In this document: positions 6,583 to 15,361 of the stretch, piece by piece
How the letters are laid out: every line of letters starts with the position of its first letter
How positions within the stretch are numbered: the first letter of the stretch is position 1
DNA from: an uncultured Ruminococcus sp.
GTDB taxonomy: Bacteria; Bacillota; Clostridia; Oscillospirales; Acutalibacteraceae
Length of the DNA: 34,551 bases
Reading direction: 5' to 3'
NCBI GenBank assembly: GCA_902761345.1
Contig: CACWKD010000013.1
Location: 1-34,551 of the forward strand
Position numbers and translations under genes: made by a program
The notes under the pieces: model-generated
Databases searched by the model: none
Seen by the model: only the letters and a program-made list of their open reading frames with translations
What the model was told of the DNA's origin: nothing

Positions 6583-9500
6583 TCAAAGTATAACTTCTTG
6601 TCCGACTGATCCGTTTACAGGCAACTTAATGGTATATCTCAATATAACCATTGCGTCTGCATTCGTAACCTTGCCGTCATAGTTTACATCTGCTACAAGT
6701 TCCTGTATATTATTAAACTTATACAGCTTAATAACATATCTCATTATAAGCAAGCTGTCCTTTGCTGTGATCTTACCGTCAAAGTCAACGTCACCCATAA
6801 GGTACTTCTTACCGGGTTCGGGATCAGAATCTGTCGGCTGATCGGGGCTTTCTTCGGAATCCGTATTATCGGAGTTGTCTGAGTTATCGGTGTTATCCGA
6901 GTTATCGGTGTTGTCCGAGTTGTCGGTATTATCCGAGTTGTCGGTATTATCCGTGTTATCGGTGTTGTCCGAGTTGTCGGTATTATCCGTGTTGTCTGTA
7001 TTATCCGTGTTGTCGGTATTATCCGTGTTATCGGTGTTATCCGTGTTATCTGTGTTATCCGTGTTGTCGGTGTTATCCGTGTTGTCGGTGTTATCCGTGT
7101 TGTCGGTGTTATCCGTGTTATCTGTGTTATCCGTGTTATCCGTGTTGTCGGTGTTATCCGTGTTATCTGTGTTATCCGTGTTGTCGGTGTTATCCGAGTT
7201 GTCAGTGTTATCGGAGCTTTCGTCACTTTCTGTATCAACAGGTCTATTCTTTGCCTCGAAGTCCTTAACAAGAACATACTCTACACCATCAATAACAACA
7301 GTTGCCTCGGCTGTGTACGTACCCTCTTCGGTCACTTCCGGAATATCATTACTATCCTTTGTGATCTTTACAGATACATCAGGCATGTCGGGAGTTTCTG
7401 TAAATTCTACATTATTCTCATTCGGCATTTCTTCTCCGATGTAATATACATCTTCAATGTTCAGCTGAGCATATACAAACGGATCATTGTTGTCGTTAAT
7501 GCAGTTAGCCATAAGTCTGCTTGGGTCTTCTGTATCTACATAGTATTCATACTTCGGAGTATGCTTGAGGATATGATAATTATCCTTATCAAGTAAATTC
7601 TCAATACTCTCTACTACATAAATATAAGTATAACCATTAGCCTTATTCTCTACAATATAATTGTAAAGGTTCGGATATTCTGTTTTTAGTTCTTCAAGCT
7701 GCTCTTCTGTAAGCTCGCTGAATGAGAAGTACGGGTTATGTGCAATAGATTCTTCCTCAGGCTCTCCATCTCTGTCAGCTCTGTCGGGAGTATCTGTTGG
7801 TTCATTAGTACCTGCATATTCAAGCTCGCATGTTGAAAGAACTACATAAGGCATTCTCTCTGTAAGTCTTACAGGTGTGTCGTTTGAAGCTACTTCGATT
7901 ACTTCGTCTGTCGGTGTATAGTCGTCATTATAATAATCGTAATAATACTCATCGAACATCGGTACAGCTCTCGGTGTCTTAATCTCATCAGGGTTAAGCT
8001 GATTTCTCATTGCAGCAACGAGATAAGAATTGTTCTCACCCGAATCAATAACCACACTGTAATTATTAACTATCTCGTAATCGGAATTGTTGATAGCCAA
8101 GTACGGCATCTCCATACTTGTTACAGTAACCGTAGGATCTAACGGGTTACTTCTTCTGAATGCTGCTTTTTCTGTATCGGTAATGCCTGTGCCTATGTTC
8201 TCTTCTTCAATGCATACTGTGCGAAGCAGATCGTTTCTCTCTGTGAATACTACTGTTCTGCCCGAAGCGGGAGCATTACTTGCAAGCATATTTACCATAT
8301 TTGCCATCAGTTCGTTCTGATTCGTATCGGGATCGACTATGACCGGTTCGTCACCCTGTCCAAAATAGTCGAAATACGGCTTATAGTTCGTACCCTCTGC
8401 GTAAGCACCAAGCGCTTTTATCGGAGTACCTTCTTCTATAAACAAAGCTGTCGCATATGTAGCGGCGCTGCCTACCGGTGTTAAAACGCCATCAGGATAA
8501 TATCTTGTTACCACGTTATAGAAACTTAACGGTAATTTAGCCGGAAGATCGGTTGTTTCTACAAATTCGTTTGTAACATTTGAAAACATATTTTGTATAG
8601 GATTGTTGCCTTTAGTATTATACTCTTCCAGCAAATCGCATACTATCAGATCACTTAGTTCAAGCTCTCTGTCGCCGTTCTTTGTTACAACTATACGTGG
8701 AATCTGTGAGTAATTGCTTCCATAATAGTTATCAGGATCGCTGATAAATTGTCTTGTCAAATAATCAAGACTGCCAAAAGCGTATCCGTACATCTTGCAG
8801 GCAGGAACTGTAATAGTAGGTCCTCTGCTGCCGTAGTATGTTTGATAGGGATCATCAGGACCAATCATAAATCCGCCGCCCGAATAAATTGGGAATGCAT
8901 TTGTTTCAATTACTTCAAGGGCTGATGTTCCGTCTTCGTTAGTTTCAAATGTTACATTTTTAAGGCCGTTATATTCAAATGCACCCATGGAAACATATCT
9001 AACCGATTCTGGTATAGTAACATAACGAAGATCGTTAGAACAAAATGCACTTATTCCTATAACCTCGAGTGTTTCGGGCAGGTTTACTAAATTCAAACCA
9101 CAATCATAAAAAGCAAATCTCTTTATTTCTGTAACCTTTGTCGCACTAAGGTCAAGGATATCATAATCAAACTCTGCATCATAGAATGCTTTCTCTCCGA
9201 TCGTAGTCAATGTATCAGGGAACTCGATAGAAGTGATTTCGCAATTCTTAAATACCTCTTCGCCTATTCCGACAACGGTTATTCCGTCTATTGTTTCGGG
9301 AATAACTATTTCTGCGTCATATTCCGGTCCGTAATAATCTGTGATAATACCGTTTTCGTCAATATCAAACTCATCACAGAGGTCATAAAGCTTATTTCTT
9401 TCAAGAGTAACAGAATATACTCCGTCGCTTGTTACAGTTACAGGGATCAATTCTCCATGTGTTATATTCCACTTTGTTCCTATTACAGGTGAACCCGAAT

Positions 9501-11937
9501 CAGTAGGGTCTTCATGTACTTCAACCTGCTCGGCATAAGATTGCCATACCAATACGGGAGCAGTTGACTTGATCACAGTCTGAGCTTTTTCGGCAGTACC
9601 TGTTACAATATATGTTGCACAATCGTCTGCGGAAGCATCTGCCTTTGCCCAACTATCGGGAACATTTACATCTGTAACGCTCTCATTTGAAACAATCACA
9701 CCGATAATGCTGTTCTCATAGTAAATTACGTCATCAAGATTTATCTCAGTTGTTGCTGCCTCATCCGTATAACACTTGTGGCAAACTTCATCGTACCATA
9801 CGTCCTGTTTAATGCCAGCCTGCTCTTCAATACCATTGTCGGGATCAAGTGCAACATAATCTCTCTGTGGTATTTTAATAAGAATATGTTCGTCTGTATA
9901 TTTGTCATTTTCACTGTCGTAATGTACAATACCTCTTGTGCTGTCAAGTACGGGGTATTCGTCCTCGCCTACCTTTTGGTAATATACAAGAGCGTCGGCA
10001 TTCTTGTTAATCTTATATGCAAGAGCACCCGATGATAGCTCCTCCGCTGTAAAGCTTGAACCAATAGATGAAGAGTAACCGCAGTCGTCAAAATACCATA
10101 CATTGTTGGCTGGCTGGCGGTATCCATCACAGATTGCATCACAGGAATAAGATACATCAAACATCTTTCCGCCAAAGTAACAATTTGTGAAGTTCGATCC
10201 GGAAAGACCTACTAGACCGCCGCAAAAGCGTCTTTCGTTACCGTTTATAACAGCGAGGGAATAGCAGTTTGTCAATGCAGACTCTAAACCATAGCATTCT
10301 CCGACAAACGAACCGCAGTCCCAGTAACCGTTTACAAAATAGCTGTTAAGAATACCAAGGTTCTTTATTTCGGCATTGTATACGCAACCGAAAAGACCGT
10401 GATCCTGATTATCATCCTTCTCCGAATCACCGCCCGGTACATAAATACCGCTTATAGTATGACCGCAGCCGTCAAATGTCTTACTGAACGTCTTGTTTTC
10501 ACTGCCAACAGTTGAATACTGTGATATAGGTTTCCAAGTTCTGAGTTCGTCAATGTTTGTGGGTATATTGTCATCGCCGAATGTGATCTCCTGGATAACA
10601 ATATCCTTTGTGAGAACTGCGTCCTTCTGAACACCGCTGTCTACCTGCTGAGCGAACCAGTAGAGCTGACCTGCGTTAGAGATCTGCCATACTCCGTCTT
10701 TCTCCTCTGCAGGCTGATAGCCTGTCGGGCAGTTCGTACAAAAACCGTTGTCGTCATACTCGTGGCTGTTCTCGGGTACTATAACCTCACTCTCAGGAAC
10801 TTCTGTTTTTCCCTCTTCATCGGAAAAATACTTGCCGCACATTTCGCACTGCCAGTAGCCTGCTTTTGTTCCATTATGCCCACAATTGGTAGTTTCAACT
10901 GTGGGAACAAGATTATGTGCAATCTTTTCGGTTATCCACGAATTTTTCTCTATTGGATTTTGTCCGTAAGGATCGCTGTAAAACTCGTTGTCACCGTAAG
11001 AGTAATACTTGTTTTTGCCTTTTTCTTTACAAGTTGCGTCTTTGCCTTTATGATAAGTGAGAGCAGTAGTCACCTCATAATAGCGGTCTGCTGTAACCTC
11101 ATAAGTATACTTCTTGTTCTCCTCATCATAGCTTGCGTATTCTATCTCCTTGCCGTTAAACTTAGCCGGGCAAGATGTAACAACCGTAACCTTTTTGCCG
11201 TTACTCGGAATCGGGTAGCCGCCGCTCGAGTACTCAACATTCTCACCGTTTACAGTTACAGCTGTAACTAAAGAACTATCGCCGCCGACAGCATATCCCT
11301 CGAGTGGTTCGCCGAATTCGTTAACTGCCTTACCATCAATAGTAAGAGCAACCATTTCAATGTTACAGTACAAAAATAGTGAGCTTGATGACGAAGGTGA
11401 TGTCATGCTGTCATAAGCCGAAAAAGCAACGGTATTAGAACCATCGTTAGTGATGTTTACAGAAGAATGGGTAGTTCCGTAGATACCGTACAAATTGCCG
11501 GTAAAATGAGTATTGCTCTTGTTTTCGATATTAAGAGTAATATCGCTGTCACCCTTCAGAGTAATAGCACTGCCGTTATTGTTTGTAGCCACTATCTCAA
11601 GAGTTTCACTATCGCCATTCTCGAGAGTGACATTGAAAGTTACGGGTTTACCCGTGTCGTTTTGGAATGTGAGCGGATTTGCACCGTAGAAATCGCCCTT
11701 GACAACATAGTTGCCGGTGTACTTAGTTGTCTTGCCTGCCTGAGTATAGCCCGTAGGCGTAAACACGACAGAGCCGTTTGCAAGATCAATAGTACCAATG
11801 TCTGCTGCTTCTGCACTTGCGACTATCGGCATAACCGCAAAGTCTGCCGCCAATGCAGGTAATGAGCCTGTAATCATAAGCATAGACATTGACGCCGCAA
11901 GAAGTCGTTTAAAACCGCTGTTCCCACGAAATTGCAT
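6583..11937 (-). CDS. Giant secreted protein: BspA-like LRRs, (T/S)DN linker, type I dockerin
   Basis: A 1784-aa exported protein with no recognisable enzyme domain. A signal peptide (GFKRLLAASMSMLMITGSL, cleavage probably after PALA) covers about residues 1-31. Next come a beta-rich region (to about 220), a segment with CxxC pairs (CGHNGTKAG, then CEMCGKYF and FCTNC, about 350-400), a GLUG-like repeat region (GLFGCVYNAEIKNLGIL, GGLVGLSGSNFTNCYF, about 490-590), and BspA-type leucine-rich repeats (IGEKAFYDAE, VIGISAFCSNDLRYVTIPES, about 870-1020). A long mixed region and an Asp-rich tandem-repeat linker (about 1573-1690) follow. The dockerin at about 1712-1784 has two calcium loops, GDVDFDGKITAKDSLLIMRY and ADVNYDGKVTNADAMVILRY. 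Shine-Dalgarno AAGGAGG lies before ATG. It stands alone between two terminators. By the dockerin it should attach to a cohesin scaffold or the cell surface; a binding or adhesion role is inference. Confidence 0.92.
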   Translation of the reverse strand: MQFRGNSGFKRLLAASMSMLMITGSLPALAADFAVMPIVASAEAADIGTIDLANGSVVFTPTGYTQAGKTTKYTGNYVVKGDFYGANPLTFQNDTGKPVTFNVTLENGDSETLEIVATNNNGSAITLKGDSDITLNIENKSNTHFTGNLYGIYGTTHSSVNITNDGSNTVAFSAYDSMTSPSSSSSLFLYCNIEMVALTIDGKAVNEFGEPLEGYAVGGDSSLVTAVTVNGENVEYSSGGYPIPSNGKKVTVVTSCPAKFNGKEIEYASYDEENKKYTYEVTADRYYEVTTALTYHKGKDATCKEKGKNKYYSYGDNEFYSDPYGQNPIEKNSWITEKIAHNLVPTVETTNCGHNGTKAGYWQCEMCGKYFSDEEGKTEVPESEVIVPENSHEYDDNGFCTNCPTGYQPAEEKDGVWQISNAGQLYWFAQQVDSGVQKDAVLTKDIVIQEITFGDDNIPTNIDELRTWKPISQYSTVGSENKTFSKTFDGCGHTISGIYVPGGDSEKDDNQDHGLFGCVYNAEIKNLGILNSYFVNGYWDCGSFVGECYGLESALTNCYSLAVINGNERRFCGGLVGLSGSNFTNCYFGGKMFDVSYSCDAICDGYRQPANNVWYFDDCGYSSSIGSSFTAEELSSGALAYKINKNADALVYYQKVGEDEYPVLDSTRGIVHYDSENDKYTDEHILIKIPQRDYVALDPDNGIEEQAGIKQDVWYDEVCHKCYTDEAATTEINLDDVIYYENSIIGVIVSNESVTDVNVPDSWAKADASADDCATYIVTGTAEKAQTVIKSTAPVLVWQSYAEQVEVHEDPTDSGSPVIGTKWNITHGELIPVTVTSDGVYSVTLERNKLYDLCDEFDIDENGIITDYYGPEYDAEIVIPETIDGITVVGIGEEVFKNCEITSIEFPDTLTTIGEKAFYDAEFDYDILDLSATKVTEIKRFAFYDCGLNLVNLPETLEVIGISAFCSNDLRYVTIPESVRYVSMGAFEYNGLKNVTFETNEDGTSALEVIETNAFPIYSGGGFMIGPDDPYQTYYGSRGPTITVPACKMYGYAFGSLDYLTRQFISDPDNYYGSNYSQIPRIVVTKNGDRELELSDLIVCDLLEEYNTKGNNPIQNMFSNVTNEFVETTDLPAKLPLSFYNVVTRYYPDGVLTPVGSAATYATALFIEEGTPIKALGAYAEGTNYKPYFDYFGQGDEPVIVDPDTNQNELMANMVNMLASNAPASGRTVVFTERNDLLRTVCIEEENIGTGITDTEKAAFRRSNPLDPTVTVTSMEMPYLAINNSDYEIVNNYSVVIDSGENNSYLVAAMRNQLNPDEIKTPRAVPMFDEYYYDYYNDDYTPTDEVIEVASNDTPVRLTERMPYVVLSTCELEYAGTNEPTDTPDRADRDGEPEEESIAHNPYFSFSELTEEQLEELKTEYPNLYNYIVENKANGYTYIYVVESIENLLDKDNYHILKHTPKYEYYVDTEDPSRLMANCINDNNDPFVYAQLNIEDVYYIGEEMPNENNVEFTETPDMPDVSVKITKDSNDIPEVTEEGTYTAEATVVIDGVEYVLVKDFEAKNRPVDTESDESSDNTDNSDNTDNTDNTDNTDNTDNTDNTDNTDNTDNTDNTDNTDNTDNTDNTDNTDNTDNTDNTDNTDNTDNTDNTDNTDNSDNTDNTDNTDNSDNTDNSDNTDNSDNTDNSDNSDNTDSEESPDQPTDSDPEPGKKYLMGDVDFDGKITAKDSLLIMRYVIKLYKFNNIQELVADVNYDGKVTNADAMVILRYTIKLPVNGSVGQEVIL
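6866..7216 (-). repeat. 9-bp tandem repeat encoding (Thr/Ser)-Asp-Asn
   Basis: About 39 tandem 9-bp units encode TDN or SDN triplets without interruption in the coding frame. Codon variants often alternate so that an 18-bp higher-order unit is visible. The tract forms an acidic, flexible linker between the secreted body and the dockerin. Its length should vary by slippage in steps of 3 aa without breaking the frame. Confidence 0.95.
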
Positions 11938-11961
11938 ATAAAAGCCTCCTTAATAAAATGT

Positions 11962-11991
11962 ATTGTGACAAGCAGTAATTCTGTCTGTCAA
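11962..11991 (-). promoter_or_regulatory. Possible promoter of the giant secreted protein gene
   Basis: Minus-strand TTGACA (11991-11986) is a perfect -35 box. The best -10 is only CACAAT (11967-11962) at 18 bp. It lies 25-55 bp upstream of the ATG. The remaining 12000-12140 stretch is AT-rich and shows no other clear signal. Confidence 0.4.
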
Positions 11992-12145
11992 TAGTAGTTT
12001 TGCACTTTAAATATGTGCTATGTTCAGCATATCATTTATATTGTTTTTTAACAATACAAATTACACAATTGTAACTTATTTTTTTTGATTTTTTGATGTA
12101 TTTTAATATATTACAAAACAACTCACATAATATTTTATAAAAAAA

Positions 12146-12173
12146 TACCGCTGCAATGTTACTTGCAACGGTA
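12146..12173 (-). terminator. Intrinsic terminator of adhE
   Basis: An 11-bp stem with one G-U pair (12146-12156 with 12163-12173) and a 6-nt loop, followed on the minus strand by TTTTTT. It lies 25 nt past the adhE stop. Confidence 0.85.
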
Positions 12174-12198
12174 ATATTTACAAATTTTAATATTATTA

Positions 12199-14811
12199 TC
12201 AATTATTATCCGATCCGTAATATGCTTTGAGATACATATCTTTAATCTCACTCATAAGCGGATAACGTGGGTTAGCACCTGTACACTGGTCGTCAAATGC
12301 TTGCTCAGTCATTTCGTCAAGTCTTTCAAGGAAATCCTGCTCGTCAATACCGTAATCCTTGATTGTCGGCTTAATACCGATCTTAACTTTAAGTTCCTCG
12401 ATAGCAGCGATAAGGTTTTCAAGCTTTTCTTCGTCTGTATTGCCGCCAAGACCCAGATAATCAGCAACCTCTGCATATCTTGCAAGTGTATGCGGGTGAT
12501 CATACTGTGAGAATGTACCCATTTTTGTCGGTACTTCTGCCGCATTGAAGCGAAGAACATAGCTTATCATCAAAGCATTTGCAACACCGTGCGGCAAGTG
12601 GTGGAATGCGCCGAGCTTATGTGCCATTGAGTGGCAAACTCCGAGGAACGCATTAGCAAATGCCATACCTGCCATTGTTGCAGCGTTAGCCATTTTTTCA
12701 CGAGCAACAGGATCGTTCGGACCGTTATCGTATGCACGTGGGAGATACTCGAAAATCATCTTGAGTGATCTGAGTGCAAGACCGTCTGTATAATCTGTTG
12801 CCATTACAGAAGCGTAAGCCTCCAGTGCGTGAGTTACAGCGTCTATACCCGAAGCAGATGTAAGACCCTTAGGTGCTGTCATGTGCATATCTGCGTCAAT
12901 TATCGCCATATTCGGGAGAAGTTCATAATCTGCAAGCGGATACTTCACACCTGTACTCTCGTCTGTAATTACCGCAAAAGGCGTAACCTCCGAACCTGTA
13001 CCGGCAGATGTCGGAATAGCTATAAAGTAAGCTTTCTCGCCCATCTTCGGGAATGTATAAATTCTCTTTCTTATATCTATGAAACGCATAGCCATATCGA
13101 GGAAGTCTGCCTCGGGGTGTTCATAGAGTACCCACATGATCTTGCCTGCGTCCATTGCAGAACCGCCGCCGATTGCGATTATAGTATCAGGCTGGAACGC
13201 TTTCATCTGCTCTGCACCCTCTTTTGCGCAAGCAAGCGTCGGGTCGGGAGCAACATTAAAGAATGTTGTGTGCGTAATGCCCATTTCATCAAGCTTATCT
13301 GTAATAGGCTTAGTGTATCCGTTATTATAAAGGAAGCTGTCTGTTACTATAAAGGCTTTCTTCTTACCCATTACTGTCTTTAACTCGTTAAGCGCAACAG
13401 GCAGACAGCCTTTCTTAAAGTAAACCTTTTGAGGTGCTCTGAACCAAAGCATATTTTCACGTCTTTCTGCTACTGTTTTTATATTAAGAAGGTGCTTTAC
13501 GCCTACGTTCTCTGATACCGAGTTGCCGCCCCACGAACCGCAGCCAAGGGTAAGTGACGGAGAAAGATTGAAGTTGTAAAGATCACCGATACCGCCGTGT
13601 GATGACGGAGTGTTCACAAGAATACGGCAGGTTTTCATTCTCTCCTGAAACTCTGCAAGCTTAGCTTTTTCGGTTACAGCATTAAGATAGATAGATGATG
13701 TATGACCGTAACCGCCGTCTGCTACAAGTCTTTCTGCCTTTGCAAATGCGTCCTGAATATCTGCTGCCTTATACATAGCAAGTACAGGGGATAACTTCTC
13801 GTGCGCAAATTCCTCTTCGAGTTCTACACTCTCTACCTCACCGATAAGAATCTTTGTACTCTCGGGAACTTCAACGCCTGCAAGCGCTGCAATAGTATAA
13901 GCCTTCTGACCTACTATCTTTGCATTGAGAGCGCCGTTAATAATTATTGTCTTTCTAACCTTTTCTGTTTCATCGGCATTAAGGAAGTAACAGCCTCTGT
14001 CTGCAAACTCCTTTTTTACTGCGTCGTAAATATTTTCAAGTACAATTACAGACTGCTCGGAAGCACAAATCATACCGTTATCAAAAGTTTTGGAGTGTAT
14101 AATTGAGTTTACAGCAAGCAAAATATCTGCTGTATCGTCAATAATAGCCGGAGTGTTGCCTGCACCAACTCCAAGTGCCGGCTTACCGCTTGAATATGCA
14201 GCCTTTACCATTCCGGGACCGCCTGTTGCAAGAATAATGTCGCTCTCTCTCATAAGCGTATTTGTAAGTTCGAGTGACGGAACATCTATCCATGCGATAA
14301 TTCCCTCGGGTGCGCCTGCTTTTACGGCAGCCTCATATACTACCTTTGCTGCTTCTATTGTCGACTGTTTAGCTCTTGGGTGTGGGCTGATTATAATGCC
14401 GTTTCTCGTCTTTAGACATATAAGCGCTTTAAATATTGCAGTTGAAGTCGGGTTTGTTGTAGGAATAACTGCGCCAACTACTCCTATCGGCTCTGCAACC
14501 TTTCTTGTTCCGAAAGCGGTATTCTCCTCAACAACTCCGCAAGTTTTCGTATCCTTGTATGCGTTATAGATATACTCTGCCGCATAGTGGTTTTTGATTA
14601 CCTTATCCTCCACTACGCCCATTCCTGTTTCTTCGACTGCCATCTTTGCAAGTCTTATTCTCTCGTTATTTGCGGCAAGGGCAGCAGACTTAAAAATAAA
14701 ATCAACCTGCTCCTGAGTATAGGACGCAAATTTCTTCTGCGCTTCTCTAACCTGTGCAAATCTTTTTTCAAAGCTCTCAACACTGTCAACGATAGTGTAC
14801 ATCTCGCTCAT
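12199..14811 (-). CDS. adhE: Bifunctional acetaldehyde-CoA/alcohol dehydrogenase AdhE
   Basis: Cytoplasmic spirosome-forming enzyme that reduces acetyl-CoA to acetaldehyde and then ethanol, re-oxidising two NADH per acetyl group. The 870-aa length is standard. The N-terminal aldehyde dehydrogenase half (about 1-440) holds the catalytic-cysteine motif FDNGMICASEQSVIV and the Gly-rich LATGGPGMVKAAYSSGKPA. The C-terminal iron-dependent alcohol dehydrogenase half (about 450-870) holds IAIGGGSAMDAGKIM and the metal-ligand region GVCHSMAHKLGAFHHLPHG. ATG follows a GGAGAG Shine-Dalgarno. The gene is monocistronic, with a SigA promoter about 100 bp upstream, a Rex-like operator in the leader and a terminator after the stop. 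It is probably induced at high NADH. Confidence 0.97.
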   Translation of the reverse strand: MSEMYTIVDSVESFEKRFAQVREAQKKFASYTQEQVDFIFKSAALAANNERIRLAKMAVEETGMGVVEDKVIKNHYAAEYIYNAYKDTKTCGVVEENTAFGTRKVAEPIGVVGAVIPTTNPTSTAIFKALICLKTRNGIIISPHPRAKQSTIEAAKVVYEAAVKAGAPEGIIAWIDVPSLELTNTLMRESDIILATGGPGMVKAAYSSGKPALGVGAGNTPAIIDDTADILLAVNSIIHSKTFDNGMICASEQSVIVLENIYDAVKKEFADRGCYFLNADETEKVRKTIIINGALNAKIVGQKAYTIAALAGVEVPESTKILIGEVESVELEEEFAHEKLSPVLAMYKAADIQDAFAKAERLVADGGYGHTSSIYLNAVTEKAKLAEFQERMKTCRILVNTPSSHGGIGDLYNFNLSPSLTLGCGSWGGNSVSENVGVKHLLNIKTVAERRENMLWFRAPQKVYFKKGCLPVALNELKTVMGKKKAFIVTDSFLYNNGYTKPITDKLDEMGITHTTFFNVAPDPTLACAKEGAEQMKAFQPDTIIAIGGGSAMDAGKIMWVLYEHPEADFLDMAMRFIDIRKRIYTFPKMGEKAYFIAIPTSAGTGSEVTPFAVITDESTGVKYPLADYELLPNMAIIDADMHMTAPKGLTSASGIDAVTHALEAYASVMATDYTDGLALRSLKMIFEYLPRAYDNGPNDPVAREKMANAATMAGMAFANAFLGVCHSMAHKLGAFHHLPHGVANALMISYVLRFNAAEVPTKMGTFSQYDHPHTLARYAEVADYLGLGGNTDEEKLENLIAAIEELKVKIGIKPTIKDYGIDEQDFLERLDEMTEQAFDDQCTGANPRYPLMSEIKDMYLKAYYGSDNN

Positions 14812-14853
14812 AATAACTCTCCTGACTTAAATTGTTTTTGTGCCGTACGCACA

Positions 14854-14871
14854 TTGTTATTTTTTTGTCAA
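14854..14871. promoter_or_regulatory. Candidate Rex operator in adhE leader
   Basis: The plus-strand 18-mer TTGTTATTTTTTTGTCAA matches 11 of the 14 fixed positions of the Rex consensus TTGTTAA-N4-TTAACAA. It lies between the adhE promoter and start codon. Rex is the NADH/NAD+-sensing repressor that controls adhE in many Firmicutes (established knowledge). Binding here is inference; no rex gene is in the window. Confidence 0.5.
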
Positions 14872-14912
14872 TTTATTGTACTTCTCGCAAATCAGTCCGA
14901 TTTACTATATTT

Positions 14913-14941
14913 AATATAACATAGTTTACGTTTTTTTTCAA
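14913..14941 (-). promoter_or_regulatory. SigA-type promoter of adhE
   Basis: Minus-strand TTGAAA (14941-14936) and TATATT (14918-14913) with a 17-bp spacer. Transcription should start near 14906 and run through the Rex-like site. Confidence 0.75.
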
Positions 14942-15037
14942 TAGCTTATACTTAAAATTCCATAGAAAACAGCAAAAACCGCATTTTGCATTTATTTATC
15001 TTTAATAGGTTAAACATTATGGATATTTTTACAAATA

Positions 15038-15277
15038 TTATAGTAAACGTCATTGAAAAGATTCTATTGTGAGGTTGCAGTTCAAAACCCAAAGTTCATA
15101 GTTCAAAGCTCAAAGTAACATATGTCTAAAAACTAAAATCTAACATCTAACCCCCTATAAATCCAAAGCCGCAAGGCTTTCCGATATTATTCACTATTCA
15201 TTATTCAATCTTCATTATTCATTATTTCCACTTTCCAAAATTATCCATTACGCCAAGCAATATTTAGACTGCTATAA
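15038..15277. repeat. Dispersed intergenic repeat, copy A (MITE-like, heptamer-rich)
   Basis: Fills most of the 550-bp gap between adhE and the CAP-protein gene. Its first 22 bases (15038-15059) are identical to 32030-32051. Its last 60 or so (from about 15215) align clearly with 32127-32189, including CCACTTT, CCATTA-like and CAAG words. Between these ends it carries heptamer arrays: five GTTCAAA-like units (15080-15114), GTCTAAA/ATCTAAC units (15124-15151) and ATTCATT-like units (15189-15223). A small hairpin, AAAGCC-GCAA-GGCTTT, sits at 15165-15180. The ends form an imperfect inverted repeat that is weaker than in copy B. No ORF. The rest of the gap holds the adhE promoter and the CAP-gene terminator. 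Confidence 0.75.
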
Positions 15278-15312
15278 TATAGTAACTGCCGCCTCTTTTT
15301 ATTTGATACAAA

Positions 15313-15340
15313 AAGCAGGAACGATTGTTCGCCCCTGCTT
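15313..15340 (-). terminator. Intrinsic terminator of the CAP-protein gene
   Basis: A 12-bp stem in RNA with two G-U pairs (15313-15324 with 15329-15340) and a 4-nt loop, followed by a T-rich TTTGTATC on the minus strand. It is 21 nt past the stop codon. Confidence 0.85.
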
Positions 15341-15361
15341 CTTATGTGAGTTTTAGCGTTG

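Noticed and set aside
6866-7216. Possible CRISPR array because of dense repeats
   Set aside because: The units are contiguous 9-mers inside a coding frame, with no spacers; the same holds for the 30-bp repeats at 15923-16132.
6875-7444. 189-aa frame on the plus strand reading (SVL)n, and a minus-strand neighbour rich in Thr-Arg-Ile
   Set aside because: Both are alternate-frame shadows of the (T/S)DN coding repeat; no ribosome-binding site and no protein-like composition.
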